Notes under the pieces: model-generated
What the model was told of the DNA's origin: nothing
The model's input: the letters and a program-made list of their open reading frames with translations, nothing else
Database searches by the model: none
Made by a program: the position numbers and the translations under genes
NCBI GenBank assembly: GCA_004555405.1
Contig: SFIE01000048.1
Span: 1-13,949 of the forward strand
Direction: 5' to 3'
Length of the DNA stretch: 13,949 nt
DNA from: Subdoligranulum sp.
GTDB lineage: Bacteria; Bacillota; Clostridia; Oscillospirales; Ruminococcaceae
Shown: positions 1 to 6,725 of the stretch, one piece after another
Position numbering within the stretch: position 1 is the stretch's first letter
How the letters are laid out: each line of letters opens with the position of its first letter

Positions 1-1
1 G

Positions 2-31
2 GCCCATGATCGCCTGCAGGAAAACGATTAA
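2..31 (+). CDS. possible C-terminal tail of an upstream gene (partial)
   Basis: Nine codons (reading Ala-His-Asp-Arg-Leu-Gln-Glu-Asn-Asp) are open from the window edge to a TAA at 29-31, in the frame starting at base 2. A strong hairpin terminator follows about 40 bases later, which is what one expects after the last gene of a plus-strand unit. The stretch is far too short to identify a family, and another forward frame is also open here, so this is only a positional inference. Confidence 0.3.
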   Translation, partial: AHDRLQEND

Positions 32-73
32 GCCCTGCTGGCTTTCTTTAAAAAAGTTACAAATAATAATGTT

Positions 74-115
74 AAAAAATCGACTGCTTTTTTGCAATGG
101 CAGTCGATTTTTTTA
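74..115 (+). terminator. hairpin terminator, possibly bidirectional
   Basis: A perfect 14-bp stem (74-87 with 100-113, core TCGACTGC/GCAGTCGA) encloses a 12-nt loop. The 3' arm ends in a T run and the 5' arm begins with an A run, so it could stop transcription in both directions. It separates whatever lies to the left from the liv operon. Confidence 0.85.
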
Positions 116-166
116 TACCTGATTGCAATTTCACTTTGTTACTTGAACTGAATTCACGCAAAAATT

Positions 167-179
167 GAAAATAATTTTC
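167..179. repeat. 13-bp AT-rich palindrome upstream of the liv promoter
   Basis: GAAAAT-A-ATTTTC is a perfect 6-1-6 inverted repeat about 100 bp upstream of the liv -35 box, in an otherwise featureless AT-rich gap (116-277). It could be an operator, but such palindromes also arise by chance in AT-rich DNA. Confidence 0.3.
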
Positions 180-277
180 TAATAAACTGTGAGAATGCAA
201 CAAAAAGCTGTAATAACTTTTGTGCCTGTTGTATAGAATGCGGATTTTATGCCCGAAAAGTATGTACAGTTTGTGAA

Positions 278-306
278 TTGTATCCAGAAAAATTCAGGCT
301 TATAAT
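278..306 (+). promoter_or_regulatory. promoter of the liv operon
   Basis: A perfect -10 hexamer TATAAT lies at 301-306, with TTGTAT at 278-283 as the -35, separated by 17 bp. The predicted start near 313 gives a leader of about 87 nt before livJ. That leader contains two weak hairpins (315-319/331-335 and 343-348/352-357) but no terminator and no T-box-like structure that I can recognise. Confidence 0.7.
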
Positions 307-384
307 ATTAACCATACCGAACACAAAAAACGGTACACTGCGCCGCTCAAGGAGCGGGCAGGATAGAGAGGATTATTATAAATC

Positions 385-391
385 AAGGAGG
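385..391 (+). promoter_or_regulatory. livJ ribosome binding site
   Basis: AAGGAGG with an 8-nt spacer to the ATG at 400. It is a near-perfect anti-Shine-Dalgarno match and fixes the livJ start, suiting the high expression usual for binding proteins. Confidence 0.9.
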
Positions 392-399
392 ATATACCT

Positions 400-1584
400 A
401 TGAAAAAGATCATGAGTGCTGCCATGGCAGCTGCCATGGCCATGAGCCTGGCTGCTTGCGGCGGTTCTGCAAGTTCTTCTGCAGCGCCTGCCGCTTCCGG
501 AGCTTCCGCCGATTCCATCACCATCGGCCTGCTGGCACCCCTGAGCGGCGATGCAGCCGTTTACGGCCAGGCCGTGCGCAACGGCGCTATGCTGTATATC
601 AACGAGATCAACGCCAAGGGCGGCATCAACGGCAAGCAGATCAATGTGATCGAATATGACGAAAAGGGCGACGCCACTGAGGCTGTTACCGCTTTCACCA
701 AAATGGTGGACGAAGGCATCACCGGCCTGATCGGCGATGTTACCACCACTCCCACCGAAGCTGTGGTGGCTGAAAGCCAGGATTACAATATGCCCATGAT
801 CACCGCATCCGCAACCGCCGAGGCTGTGACCTATGATGCCGAAAGCGACACGCTGTATGCCAATGCTTTCCGTGCCTGCTTTATCGATCCCTTCCAGGGC
901 ACCAAAATGGCAGACTATGCCTTCAACAAGATGGGTGCAAAAACCGCTGCGGTGATCTATCAGACCGGCAACGACTACTCGGAGGGCCTGAACGCCAACT
1001 TTGTAGAGGAATTTGAAAAGCTGGGCGGTAAAGTGGTGGATTCCGAGGGCTACGCCAAGGGCGATGTGGACTTTAACGCACAGCTCACCAACATCAATGC
1101 TTCCGGCGCAGACATCGTGTTCTGCCCCAACTACTACGAGGATAACGGCAAGATCGTAAAGCAGGCCCGTGCCATTGGCATCGAAGCTCCCTTTGTGGGC
1201 GGCGACGGCTGGGGCGGTGTTTGCGATTACGCCACCGCTGAAGAGCTGGAGGGCAGCATTTTCTGCTCCGGTTACGCAGGCGGCAGCAACCCCGAATGGG
1301 AGGCTGCTTACAAAGAGGCTTACGGCGAGGCATTCCCCAATATGTTCAGCCCCTTGGGCTACGATGCAGCCATGACCATGTGCATCGGCCTGCAGGCTGC
1401 CGAGGATGCAGGCCTGGAAGCAGGCTCTGACGAATACAAGCAGGCTGTGATCGACGGCATGAAGAACGCCACGGTAAACGGCGTGACCGGCGAGTTCACC
1501 TTTGACGAACACAACAACCCCACCAAGCAGACTGCTATTCTCACCATTCACGATGGCGCAGAGCAGCTGGTGGAAATGTATTAA
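400..1584 (+). CDS. livJ: branched-chain amino acid ABC transporter, substrate-binding lipoprotein
   Basis: This 394-residue protein is the extracellular receptor of a Liv-type importer and captures branched-chain (or related) amino acids. The N-terminus is a lipoprotein signal peptide: Lys2-Lys3, an Ala/Met-rich hydrophobic stretch, and a Leu-Ala-Ala-Cys lipobox with Cys20 as the predicted lipid-modified residue. A Ser/Ala/Gly linker (about 21-38) tethers the type I periplasmic-binding-protein fold (Peripla_BP_6), which opens with a typical ITIGLLAPLSGD segment and GGINGKQI. Length fits the family. It is the first gene of a five-gene liv operon and the only binding protein present, so it likely sets the substrate range. 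Ligand identity cannot be read from sequence alone: members of this family bind Leu/Ile/Val but also other amino acids, short amides or aromatic compounds. The 250-nt gap after it suggests separate mRNA stability. Confidence 0.93.
   Translation: MKKIMSAAMAAAMAMSLAACGGSASSSAAPAASGASADSITIGLLAPLSGDAAVYGQAVRNGAMLYINEINAKGGINGKQINVIEYDEKGDATEAVTAFTKMVDEGITGLIGDVTTTPTEAVVAESQDYNMPMITASATAEAVTYDAESDTLYANAFRACFIDPFQGTKMADYAFNKMGAKTAAVIYQTGNDYSEGLNANFVEEFEKLGGKVVDSEGYAKGDVDFNAQLTNINASGADIVFCPNYYEDNGKIVKQARAIGIEAPFVGGDGWGGVCDYATAEELEGSIFCSGYAGGSNPEWEAAYKEAYGEAFPNMFSPLGYDAAMTMCIGLQAAEDAGLEAGSDEYKQAVIDGMKNATVNGVTGEFTFDEHNNPTKQTAILTIHDGAEQLVEMY
421..440. repeat. 20-bp perfect palindrome inside the livJ signal-peptide codons
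   Basis: Two NcoI-like GCCATGGC units flank a central AGCT, making a perfect 10+10 palindrome. It encodes the Ala-Met-Ala-Ala-Ala-Met-Ala part of the signal peptide and starts 21 nt after the livJ start codon, so an mRNA hairpin could form early in the message. Confidence 0.9.
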
Positions 1585-1834
1585 TACAGGTTTTCCGGGC
1601 TGCAGGCAAGCCGCCGTTTGATCGGCGGCCTGCTTTGCAAAACCAGTGGCATGACCGTGCGGAAACTCGCAGCCTGAAACGCTCGTTTTTCTGCACGGCC
1701 TTGCTGTTTTTCGGCACTTCCCGCTCAAAGCAGGGGGGAGTGCTGCTCCAAAAATGCAAGCCGGGCGCACCCCATGTCAGCTTGTGTTTGTGGCGGAGCA
1801 CTTCTTCCAATTCGATCTCATGTGAAAGGAAGGG
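1585..1834 (+). other. structured livJ-livH intercistronic gap
   Basis: 250 bases with no convincing gene or promoter. Two stem-loops are visible. The first is at 1602-1633: CCGCCG/CGGCGG at 1611-1616 and 1623-1628, extended by GCAGG/CCTGC across a 4-nt bulge. The second is an 11-bp stem at 1655-1665/1688-1698 with one G-U pair and a 22-nt loop. Neither has a T tract right after it, so they are unlikely to be full terminators. By analogy with other importers, they probably protect the livJ message from 3' decay or reduce expression of the membrane genes. Forward open frames here run into livH in the wrong frame and look like shadows. Confidence 0.55.
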
Positions 1835-2722
1835 ATGACCACTATGTCAAACTTTTTCAGCCAGCTCATCAACGGCCTGCAGCTGGGCAGCATCTATGCC
1901 CTTGTGGCTTTGGGCTACAGCATGGTGTACGGCATCATTCTGCTGCTCAATTTTGCACACGGCGATATCATTATGATCGGTGCATATACCTCGTGGATCG
2001 TAATGGCCAAAATGGGCCTGCCGCCGGTAGCGGCTATTTTTGCCACCGTGATTGTGTGTACACTGCTGGGTGTGTTTATTGAAAAAGTGGCCTACACGCC
2101 GCTGCGCAGCGCACCGCGTATTTCGCTGCTGATCACAGCCATTGGCATTTCGTATTTTCTGGAATACGGCGCACAGCTGATCTGGGGCGCCAGCGCACAG
2201 GTGATCCCCAGCTATTATAATGTAGCGCCCATTTCCATTGGCGGCGTAAAAATCAGCTTTACCGCCATTCTCACCATTGCGGTGTCGGTGGTTTCCATGA
2301 TCGCCCTGGCACTGCTGGTGCAGAAAACCAAGGTGGGCAAGGCCATGCGTGCAGTTTCCGAGGATACCGGCGCTGCCCAGTTGATGGGCATCAATGTAAA
2401 TGCCACCATTTCCTTCACCTTTGCCATTGGCTCGGCGCTGGCCGGCATTGGCTCGGTGCTGTATTGCTGCCAGTATGCACAGGCCACCCCCACCATGGGC
2501 TCCATGCTGGGCCTGAAGGCCTTTGTGGCGGCCGTTCTGGGCGGCATCGGCTCGATCCCGGGCGCAATGGTGGGCGGCTTTGCCATTGGCATTGCCGAAT
2601 GCTTTGTTTCGGCCATCGGCCTTTCCGTTTGGAAGGATGCCGTGGTGTTTGCCATTCTGATCGTTGTGCTGCTGGTTAAGCCTGCGGGCCTTTTGGGCCG
2701 TCAGCTGCAGGAAAAGGTGTAA
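1835..2722 (+). CDS. livH: branched-chain amino acid ABC transporter permease LivH
   Basis: This 295-residue integral membrane protein forms one half of the LivHM transmembrane channel (BPD_transp_2 family). The N-terminus carries the family hallmark LINGLQLGSIYALVALGY followed by MVYGI. A cytoplasmic ATPase-contact segment around residues 168-190 reads GKAMRAVSEDTGAAQLMGIN, and the C-terminus ends in the usual VKPAGLLG. Several hydrophobic segments cover nearly the whole length. Two starts are possible: ATG 1835, with an AAAGGAAGGG stretch only about 4 nt upstream, or the in-frame ATG 1844 (292 residues, Met-Ser-Asn-Phe-Phe), for which spacing is better. It follows livJ after a 250-nt gap and runs into livM after about 15 nt. 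Function is certain at family level; the exact start is not. Confidence 0.93.
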   Translation: MTTMSNFFSQLINGLQLGSIYALVALGYSMVYGIILLLNFAHGDIIMIGAYTSWIVMAKMGLPPVAAIFATVIVCTLLGVFIEKVAYTPLRSAPRISLLITAIGISYFLEYGAQLIWGASAQVIPSYYNVAPISIGGVKISFTAILTIAVSVVSMIALALLVQKTKVGKAMRAVSEDTGAAQLMGINVNATISFTFAIGSALAGIGSVLYCCQYAQATPTMGSMLGLKAFVAAVLGGIGSIPGAMVGGFAIGIAECFVSAIGLSVWKDAVVFAILIVVLLVKPAGLLGRQLQEKV

Positions 2723-2737
2723 AAGGGGGTGCCATGC

Positions 2738-3769
2738 ATGAAAGAAAGAAAAACGATCCCCATGGCGGTGCGCTATCTGATGAATATTATTCTGGTGGCG
2801 GCCTTTCTCACAGCCTTGAACCTGCTGGTGGTCAATAAAACGCTGTCCACCTATAACGCCAAGGTGCTTATGCTGGTGGGCGTCAATGTTATTCTGGCAG
2901 TTTCGCTGAATGTGGCCACCGGCTATCTGGGGCAGCTGCCCCTGGGCCATGCCGGCTTTATGGCAGTGGGCGCGTATGCCAGCGCCATTTTCACCAAAAA
3001 CTTTGACGGCCGCCTGCCGGACGAAGTAAACTTTGTGCTGGGCCTTGTGCTGGCTGCCGTGCTGGCCTTTGGTGTGGGCGTGCTCATCGGCATTCCCGCT
3101 CTGCGCCTGCAGGGCGACTATCTGGCTATTTTAACGCTGGGCTTTGGCGAGATCATTCGTATCACGCTGAACAACATCGACAATGTGCTGGGCTTTAAGC
3201 TTACCTACGGTGCCGCGGGCCTGAAAAACATTCCCAAATACACCAGCGTGCTCAACGCCTTTGTGTGGGTGGCCGTTTGCTGCTATGTGATCCACACCAT
3301 GATGAAAAGCCGCCACGGGCGCGCTATTCTGGCCATTCGCGAAAACGAGATCGCAGCGGATTCCTGCGGCATTCAAACCACCTATTACAAGGTGCTGGGC
3401 TTTGCCGTGAGCGCGGCCTTTGCAGGCGTGGCAGGCGGGCTGTATGCAGGTTATCTGGGCGTTTTGAACCCCGGCAACTTCGGCTTTATGAAATCCATCG
3501 AAATTCTGGTCATGGTGGTTCTGGGCGGCATGGGCTCCATGCTGGGCAGTGTACTGTCGGCCACAGTGCTTACGGTGTTGCCCGAAGCGCTGCGCAGCTT
3601 TTCGGAATACCGCATGGTGGTGTATGCGCTGGCGCTGGTGCTGATGATGATCTTTAAGCCCTCGGGCCTGCTGGGCCAGTATGATTTCTCGCTGTCACGC
3701 CTTGTGGAAAAACTGATCAACGGCGAACTGTTTCAGAAAAAAAGCAAAACCGAAAAGGAGGGGGAGTAA
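2738..3769 (+). CDS. livM: branched-chain amino acid ABC transporter permease LivM
   Basis: This 343-residue membrane protein is the second half of the transmembrane channel and partners LivH. Typical LivM features are SLNVATGYLGQLPLGHAGFM near residues 50-70, a cytoplasmic GRAILAIRENEIAADSCGI coupling loop, and the C-terminal IFKPSGLLG. A Lys/Glu-rich cytoplasmic tail of about 20 residues ends the protein. I place the start at ATG 2738 because AGGGGG (2724-2729) sits 8 nt upstream; the frame also opens at a GTG at 2729, but that codon overlaps the Shine-Dalgarno itself. The last codons contain the AAGGAGG that serves livG, so the two genes are probably translationally coupled. Confidence 0.93.
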   Translation: MKERKTIPMAVRYLMNIILVAAFLTALNLLVVNKTLSTYNAKVLMLVGVNVILAVSLNVATGYLGQLPLGHAGFMAVGAYASAIFTKNFDGRLPDEVNFVLGLVLAAVLAFGVGVLIGIPALRLQGDYLAILTLGFGEIIRITLNNIDNVLGFKLTYGAAGLKNIPKYTSVLNAFVWVAVCCYVIHTMMKSRHGRAILAIRENEIAADSCGIQTTYYKVLGFAVSAAFAGVAGGLYAGYLGVLNPGNFGFMKSIEILVMVVLGGMGSMLGSVLSATVLTVLPEALRSFSEYRMVVYALALVLMMIFKPSGLLGQYDFSLSRLVEKLINGELFQKKSKTEKEGE

Positions 3770-3772
3770 GCC

Positions 3773-4609
3773 ATGAGTTTTCAGGATAAACTGTATCCGG
3801 CCCCGACCAATTCCTTTTTAAAGCAGGAAGATCTGGATAAGCGCCCCATTCTGGATGTGCGCAATCTGGGCATCGATTTCGGCGGCCTAACGGCTGTGGA
3901 CAGTCTGGATCTGATGGTGGGCCGTACCGAGATCACCGGTTTGATCGGCCCCAACGGTGCGGGCAAAACCACGGTGTTCAATATGCTCACCAATGTGTAC
4001 ACGCCCACCCGCGGCAGCATTCTGGTGGACGGCGTTTCCACCGCCGGCAAAAAAACCTATCAGGTAAACAAAATGGGCATCGCCCGAACCTTTCAGAACA
4101 TTCGCCTGTTTAAAGATCTTACTGTGCTGGACAATGTTCTGATCGGTATGCACAACGATATGAGCTATCATCTTGTCAACTCGGTGCTGCGCCTGCCCGG
4201 CTATTGGAAGCAGGAGCGTGAGGCCCGGCAAAAGGCCCTGGAGCTGCTGGGTATCTTCCATATGCAGGATATGGCGCAGCTGCAGGCCGGAAGCCTGCCC
4301 TATGGCGCACAGCGCCGTTTGGAGATCGTGCGTGCGCTGGCCAGCAAGCCCAAGCTGCTTTTGCTCGATGAGCCCGCAGCCGGCATGAACCCCAGCGAAA
4401 CCGCCGAATTGATGGATACCATCGCCTATATCCGCGATACCTTCCACATTGCCATTCTTTTGATCGAACATGATATGAATCTTGTCATGGGCGTGTGCGA
4501 GGGCATTGCCGTGCTCAGCTTTGGCCGCATCATTGCCAAGGGCACACCCGATGAAATTCGCAGCAATCCGCAGGTGATCGAAGCCTATCTGGGCAAGCAG
4601 GAGGGGTGA
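3773..4609 (+). CDS. livG: branched-chain amino acid ABC transporter ATP-binding protein LivG
   Basis: One of the two ATPases that power the importer at the inner face of the membrane (278 residues). Visible motifs are Walker A GPNGAGKT (59-66), Q-loop Gln108 in RTFQNIRLF, signature LPYGAQRRLEI (175-185), Walker B KLLLLDEP (194-201) and switch His233 in LLIEHDMNLVMG. The LivG-specific C-terminus (GTPDEIRSNPQVIEAYLG) is present. All catalytic residues are intact. The protein begins about 20 residues earlier than the classical E. coli LivG relative to the first beta strand. This extension is supported by the AGGAGG at 3756-3761, within the end of livM, and by the lack of an in-frame ATG before codon 48. 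It starts 3 nt after livM and is followed by livF after 4 nt. Confidence 0.95.
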   Translation: MSFQDKLYPAPTNSFLKQEDLDKRPILDVRNLGIDFGGLTAVDSLDLMVGRTEITGLIGPNGAGKTTVFNMLTNVYTPTRGSILVDGVSTAGKKTYQVNKMGIARTFQNIRLFKDLTVLDNVLIGMHNDMSYHLVNSVLRLPGYWKQEREARQKALELLGIFHMQDMAQLQAGSLPYGAQRRLEIVRALASKPKLLLLDEPAAGMNPSETAELMDTIAYIRDTFHIAILLIEHDMNLVMGVCEGIAVLSFGRIIAKGTPDEIRSNPQVIEAYLGKQEG

Positions 4610-4613
4610 AACC

Positions 4614-5327
4614 ATGAGTGAAACTATGCTGAAGGTGGACGGCATCAATGTGTATTACGGCAACATCCACGCCCTGCATGACATCAGCTTTACGGTGAAC
4701 AAGGGCGAGATCGTTACCCTCATCGGTGCCAACGGCGCAGGTAAAAGCACAAACCTGAAAACCATTTCGGGACTGCTGCGCACCAAAACCGGCGACATTG
4801 TATTTAAGGATAAAAGCATCAAAACCATGGCCCCGCACAAGATCGTTGGCCAGGGGTTGGCGCACGTGCCGGAGGGTCGCCGCATTTTTCTGCGCATGAC
4901 CGTGCAGGAAAATCTGGAAATGGGTGCTTACACCCAGCCCGCAAGCACCATTGCCCCCAATCTGGAGCTGGTGTATGAGCATTTTCCCCGCCTGAAGGAG
5001 CGCAGCCGACAGATCGCGGGCACGCTTTCGGGCGGTGAGCAGCAAATGCTGGCCATGGGCCGCGCCATGATGACGGGCGCAGATATGCTGCTGCTGGACG
5101 AACCCTCCATGGGTCTGGCTCCGATCATGGTGCAGGAGATCTTTAACATCATTCAGCGCCTGAACGAACAGGGCATGACGATCCTGCTGGTGGAGCAGAA
5201 TGCCCAAATGGCCCTGAGCGTGGCCAGCCGCGCCTATGTGCTGGAAACGGGCCGCATCACGCTGCAGGGAGATGCTGACAGCCTGCTGCACAACCCCGCT
5301 GTGCGCAAGGCCTATCTGGGCGGCTGA
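4614..5327 (+). CDS. livF: branched-chain amino acid ABC transporter ATP-binding protein LivF
   Basis: The second ATPase of the importer, forming a heterodimer with LivG (237 residues, normal LivF length). Motifs: Walker A GANGAGKST (38-46), the LivF-typical AHVPEGRRIF (83-92), signature LSGGEQQ (138-144) and Walker B MLLLDEP (158-164). The switch position lies in LLVEQNAQMAL, where Gln replaces the usual His. That replacement is normal for LivF, so one ATP site depends on LivG's histidine. The protein ends in the conserved VRKAYLGG. AGGAGGGG at 4599-4606, inside the end of livG, gives a 7-nt spacer to the ATG. It is the last gene of the operon, and a terminator begins 9 nt after its stop. 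Confidence 0.95.
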   Translation: MSETMLKVDGINVYYGNIHALHDISFTVNKGEIVTLIGANGAGKSTNLKTISGLLRTKTGDIVFKDKSIKTMAPHKIVGQGLAHVPEGRRIFLRMTVQENLEMGAYTQPASTIAPNLELVYEHFPRLKERSRQIAGTLSGGEQQMLAMGRAMMTGADMLLLDEPSMGLAPIMVQEIFNIIQRLNEQGMTILLVEQNAQMALSVASRAYVLETGRITLQGDADSLLHNPAVRKAYLGG

Positions 5328-5336
5328 TCGCTACGA

Positions 5337-5383
5337 AAAAAAGCCTCTGACGAACCAAAAAACGGTGAGTCAGGGGCTTTTTT
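5337..5383 (+). terminator. terminator of the liv operon
   Basis: A 15-bp stem (5337-5351 with 5369-5383) containing one G-U pair, GCCTCTGAC facing GTCAGGGGC, ends in six Ts. The A run on the 5' side would also allow termination on the opposite strand. It lies 9 nt after livF. Confidence 0.92.
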
Positions 5384-5487
5384 GTGATAGGCAAAGCCGT
5401 AAAACGGCTCGGGCCCGCAGCAGCGGCTGCTTACGATACTTTTACGACACTGTTTTGCAATGTTTTGCACTTGATTTACATATAAGA
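5384..5487. other. gap between converging liv and tRNA-Ser units
   Basis: 104 bases between two opposing terminators. They hold two small perfect hairpins (AGCCGT/ACGGCT at 5395-5409 and GCAGC/GCTGC at 5417-5430) and no coding signal or promoter that I can support. Confidence 0.5.
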
Positions 5488-5529
5488 AAAACCGCGATAC
5501 AAAGCTTTTTCAAGCTGTATCGCGGTTTT
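5488..5529 (-). terminator. terminator of the tRNA-Ser gene
   Basis: A 14-bp perfect stem (5488-5501 with 5516-5529, core CCGCGATACA) is followed on the minus strand by a T-rich run. It starts 5 nt after the encoded CCA end of the tRNA, so the tRNA is a single-gene transcript. Confidence 0.9.
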
Positions 5530-5533
5530 GTTC

Positions 5534-5625
5534 TGGCGGACAGAGAGGGATTCGAACCCTCGAGACCTTTATGGGGTCTACACGATTTCCAGTCGTGCGC
5601 CTTAGACCAGCTCAGCCATCTGTCC
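5534..5625 (-). tRNA. tRNA-Ser (anticodon GGA)
   Basis: A 92-nt class II tRNA read from the minus strand. The acceptor stem GGACAGA/TCTGTCC, discriminator G73 and an encoded CCA are all present. The anticodon stem CACGA/TCGTG encloses loop CTGGAAA, giving anticodon GGA for UCC/UCU serine codons. The long variable arm (TAGACC...GGTCTC) is the class II signature of serine tRNAs, and the T arm carries GGTTCGAATCC. G73 matches serine identity. It stands alone, with its own promoter upstream and a terminator just downstream. Confidence 0.97.
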
Positions 5626-5653
5626 ACAAGTGCTTCCCGTAAGGCGCTTGTAT

Positions 5654-5682
5654 ATAGTACTGCTTTTTGCGTAAAATGTCAA
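5654..5682 (-). promoter_or_regulatory. promoter of tRNA-Ser
   Basis: On the minus strand a perfect -35 TTGACA (5677-5682) is followed after exactly 17 bp by TACTAT (5654-5659). The start is predicted near 5647, leaving a leader of about 22 nt for RNase P to remove. The strong consensus fits a stable-RNA promoter. Confidence 0.9.
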
Positions 5683-5710
5683 TGCTTTTTTCAAAAAAAT
5701 CTGAAAAAAT

Positions 5711-5750
5711 TATAAAAAAGCGGTGCGGCCATCCAAAAACCGCACCGCTT
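5711..5750 (-). terminator. terminator of the DUF975 gene
   Basis: On the minus strand a perfect 11-bp stem AAGCGGTGCGG/CCGCACCGCTT (5740-5750 with 5718-5728) is followed by a T run. It lies about 9 nt after the stop codon and before the tRNA promoter, so the tRNA is transcribed independently. Confidence 0.92.
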
Positions 5751-5759
5751 CGCAAAACC

Positions 5760-6458
5760 TTATGCTTCGTAGGTGAAAAAACCTGCCAACTCGTTTTGAT
5801 CGGTGATGCCCATGGAAAATGCCTTGGCGCGCATGGCAGCATAAAATTCTGCCTGTGTGGCCTCAACGTAGGGCCGCAGGAACAGTGCGCCGATGCCAAA
5901 AGTAAAGAGCGTCAAGATCCACCAGCCGATAAACGAAAGCTCCAGCACAAAAAAGTTGAATTTCTCGCCGTGCATCATGCCGCGGCTCAGCTCCATGGCG
6001 CGCGAACAGCTCATGGAAGGATTTTCAGCCAGCAGATACGGCACCATGGCGTAGCGATATTCCCAGATAACGCCGGGAACGATCAGCAAACAATAGCCAA
6101 GCATGACCTTCAGATTGACCAAAAAGCTCACCAGCACCATATTGCCGAAGCCGTCGCTGAAAACCGAAAAAATGCTGCCTACAGGCGGCTTGCCTTGCCG
6201 ATTTTCCATAAAATAACGCGCCACACCAATGCTGAGCACCGGAATCACAAACACCGTAAGCAAAACGGAAAGAATACCGAACAAGCCCAAGGGGCGGCTG
6301 CTGCCGAATACATAGGTAGCGATATACGAGACGACAGCGCTGGCATCATTACTGAAAAAATACACAAGATTGATGATCAGGCAGGCTGCTACACCGGCCA
6401 GCCATTTGCCTGCAAGGGCTTTTCTGGCGTTTTCCTTTAATAAAGAGCAAGTCCACAT
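5760..6458 (-). CDS. DUF975 family integral membrane protein
   Basis: A 232-residue membrane protein whose function is unknown. I recognise the DUF975 pattern common in Firmicutes: an N-terminal Arg/Lys-rich amphipathic start with ARKALAGKW (11-19), LIVPGVIWEYRYAMVPYLLAE (125-145, LIVPGV and YAMVPY being the key parts), the hallmark SRGMMHGEK (158-166) leading into LSFIGWW (174-180), and a C-terminal RPYVEATQAEFY (195-206). Hydrophobic segments lie at about 18-35, 56-80, 106-132 and 168-195. AGGAGG at 6467-6472 gives an 8-nt spacer to ATG 6458; the ATG at 6462 is out of frame. It is a single gene, divergent from xpt, with its own terminator. Only a weak promoter candidate is visible upstream (TTGTAT 6518-6523, TACTTT 6495-6500, minus strand). 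Confidence 0.88.
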   Translation of the reverse strand: MWTCSLLKENARKALAGKWLAGVAACLIINLVYFFSNDASAVVSYIATYVFGSSRPLGLFGILSVLLTVFVIPVLSIGVARYFMENRQGKPPVGSIFSVFSDGFGNMVLVSFLVNLKVMLGYCLLIVPGVIWEYRYAMVPYLLAENPSMSCSRAMELSRGMMHGEKFNFFVLELSFIGWWILTLFTFGIGALFLRPYVEATQAEFYAAMRAKAFSMGITDQNELAGFFTYEA

Positions 6459-6725
6459 ACATGAAACCTCCTATCTAAACTTTTCTGTAAATATAAAGTA
6501 ACATAATGCGGACAAAAATACAAGAATAATTGCATTTGTGACAGAATGCATAAAAAATAAACAGCAAATACATTTAGGATATGCAAAACCGAAAACATGG
6601 CTGTAAAACGGCATATTTTGTGCATTTGGAACAGGAAAGCCGCATAAAACGGTTGCAAAACAGCGCAAAGTTTGGCATAATGTATAAAATAAAACCAAAC
6701 AACTACCGGGAGGAGCCAGAGCATT
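6459..6725. other. divergent intergenic region with a cluster of short repeats
   Basis: This 267-nt region between the DUF975 gene and xpt repeats several octamers about 40-95 bp apart: TGCATTTG at 6531-6538 and 6621-6628, GCATAAAA at 6548-6555 and 6642-6649, TAAAACGG at 6604-6611 and 6645-6652, and TGCAAAAC at 6582-6589 and 6654-6661. TGCATT/AATGCA (6531-6536/6545-6550) also forms an inverted repeat. The second set abuts the xpt -35 box, a usual position for an operator or activator site. No purine riboswitch is visible. Confidence 0.55.
6653..6681 (+). promoter_or_regulatory. promoter of xpt
   Basis: TTGCAA (6653-6658), a 17-bp spacer and CATAAT (6676-6681). The predicted start near 6688 leaves a leader of only about 38 nt, too short for a purine riboswitch, so regulation would have to act at the promoter. 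Confidence 0.65.

Noticed and set aside
313..399. T-box or amino-acid riboswitch in the livJ leader
   Set aside because: The leader is about 87 nt, lacks a T-box core sequence, and contains no terminator/anti-terminator pair, only two weak hairpins.
376..1770. 464-residue open frame on the minus strand across livJ
   Set aside because: It is antisense to a clear livJ, is rich in Gly, His and Cys without a family match, and has no sensible start signals. The sense strand rarely uses codons that read as stops on the other strand, which leaves long antisense frames throughout this GC-rich DNA.
1635..2082. Small forward open frames in and beyond the livJ-livH gap (67 and 102 codons)
   Set aside because: The first has no Shine-Dalgarno and low-complexity, random-looking content. 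The second runs 240 bases into livH in another frame. Neither resembles a membrane or regulatory peptide.
2729..2737. GTG start for livM
   Set aside because: The GTG overlaps the G-rich Shine-Dalgarno itself; ATG 2738 has it 8 nt upstream.
5236..5899. Open frames covering the tRNA-Ser gene and its flanks on both strands
   Set aside because: They run through the livF end, two terminators and a complete tRNA, so they are chance frames.
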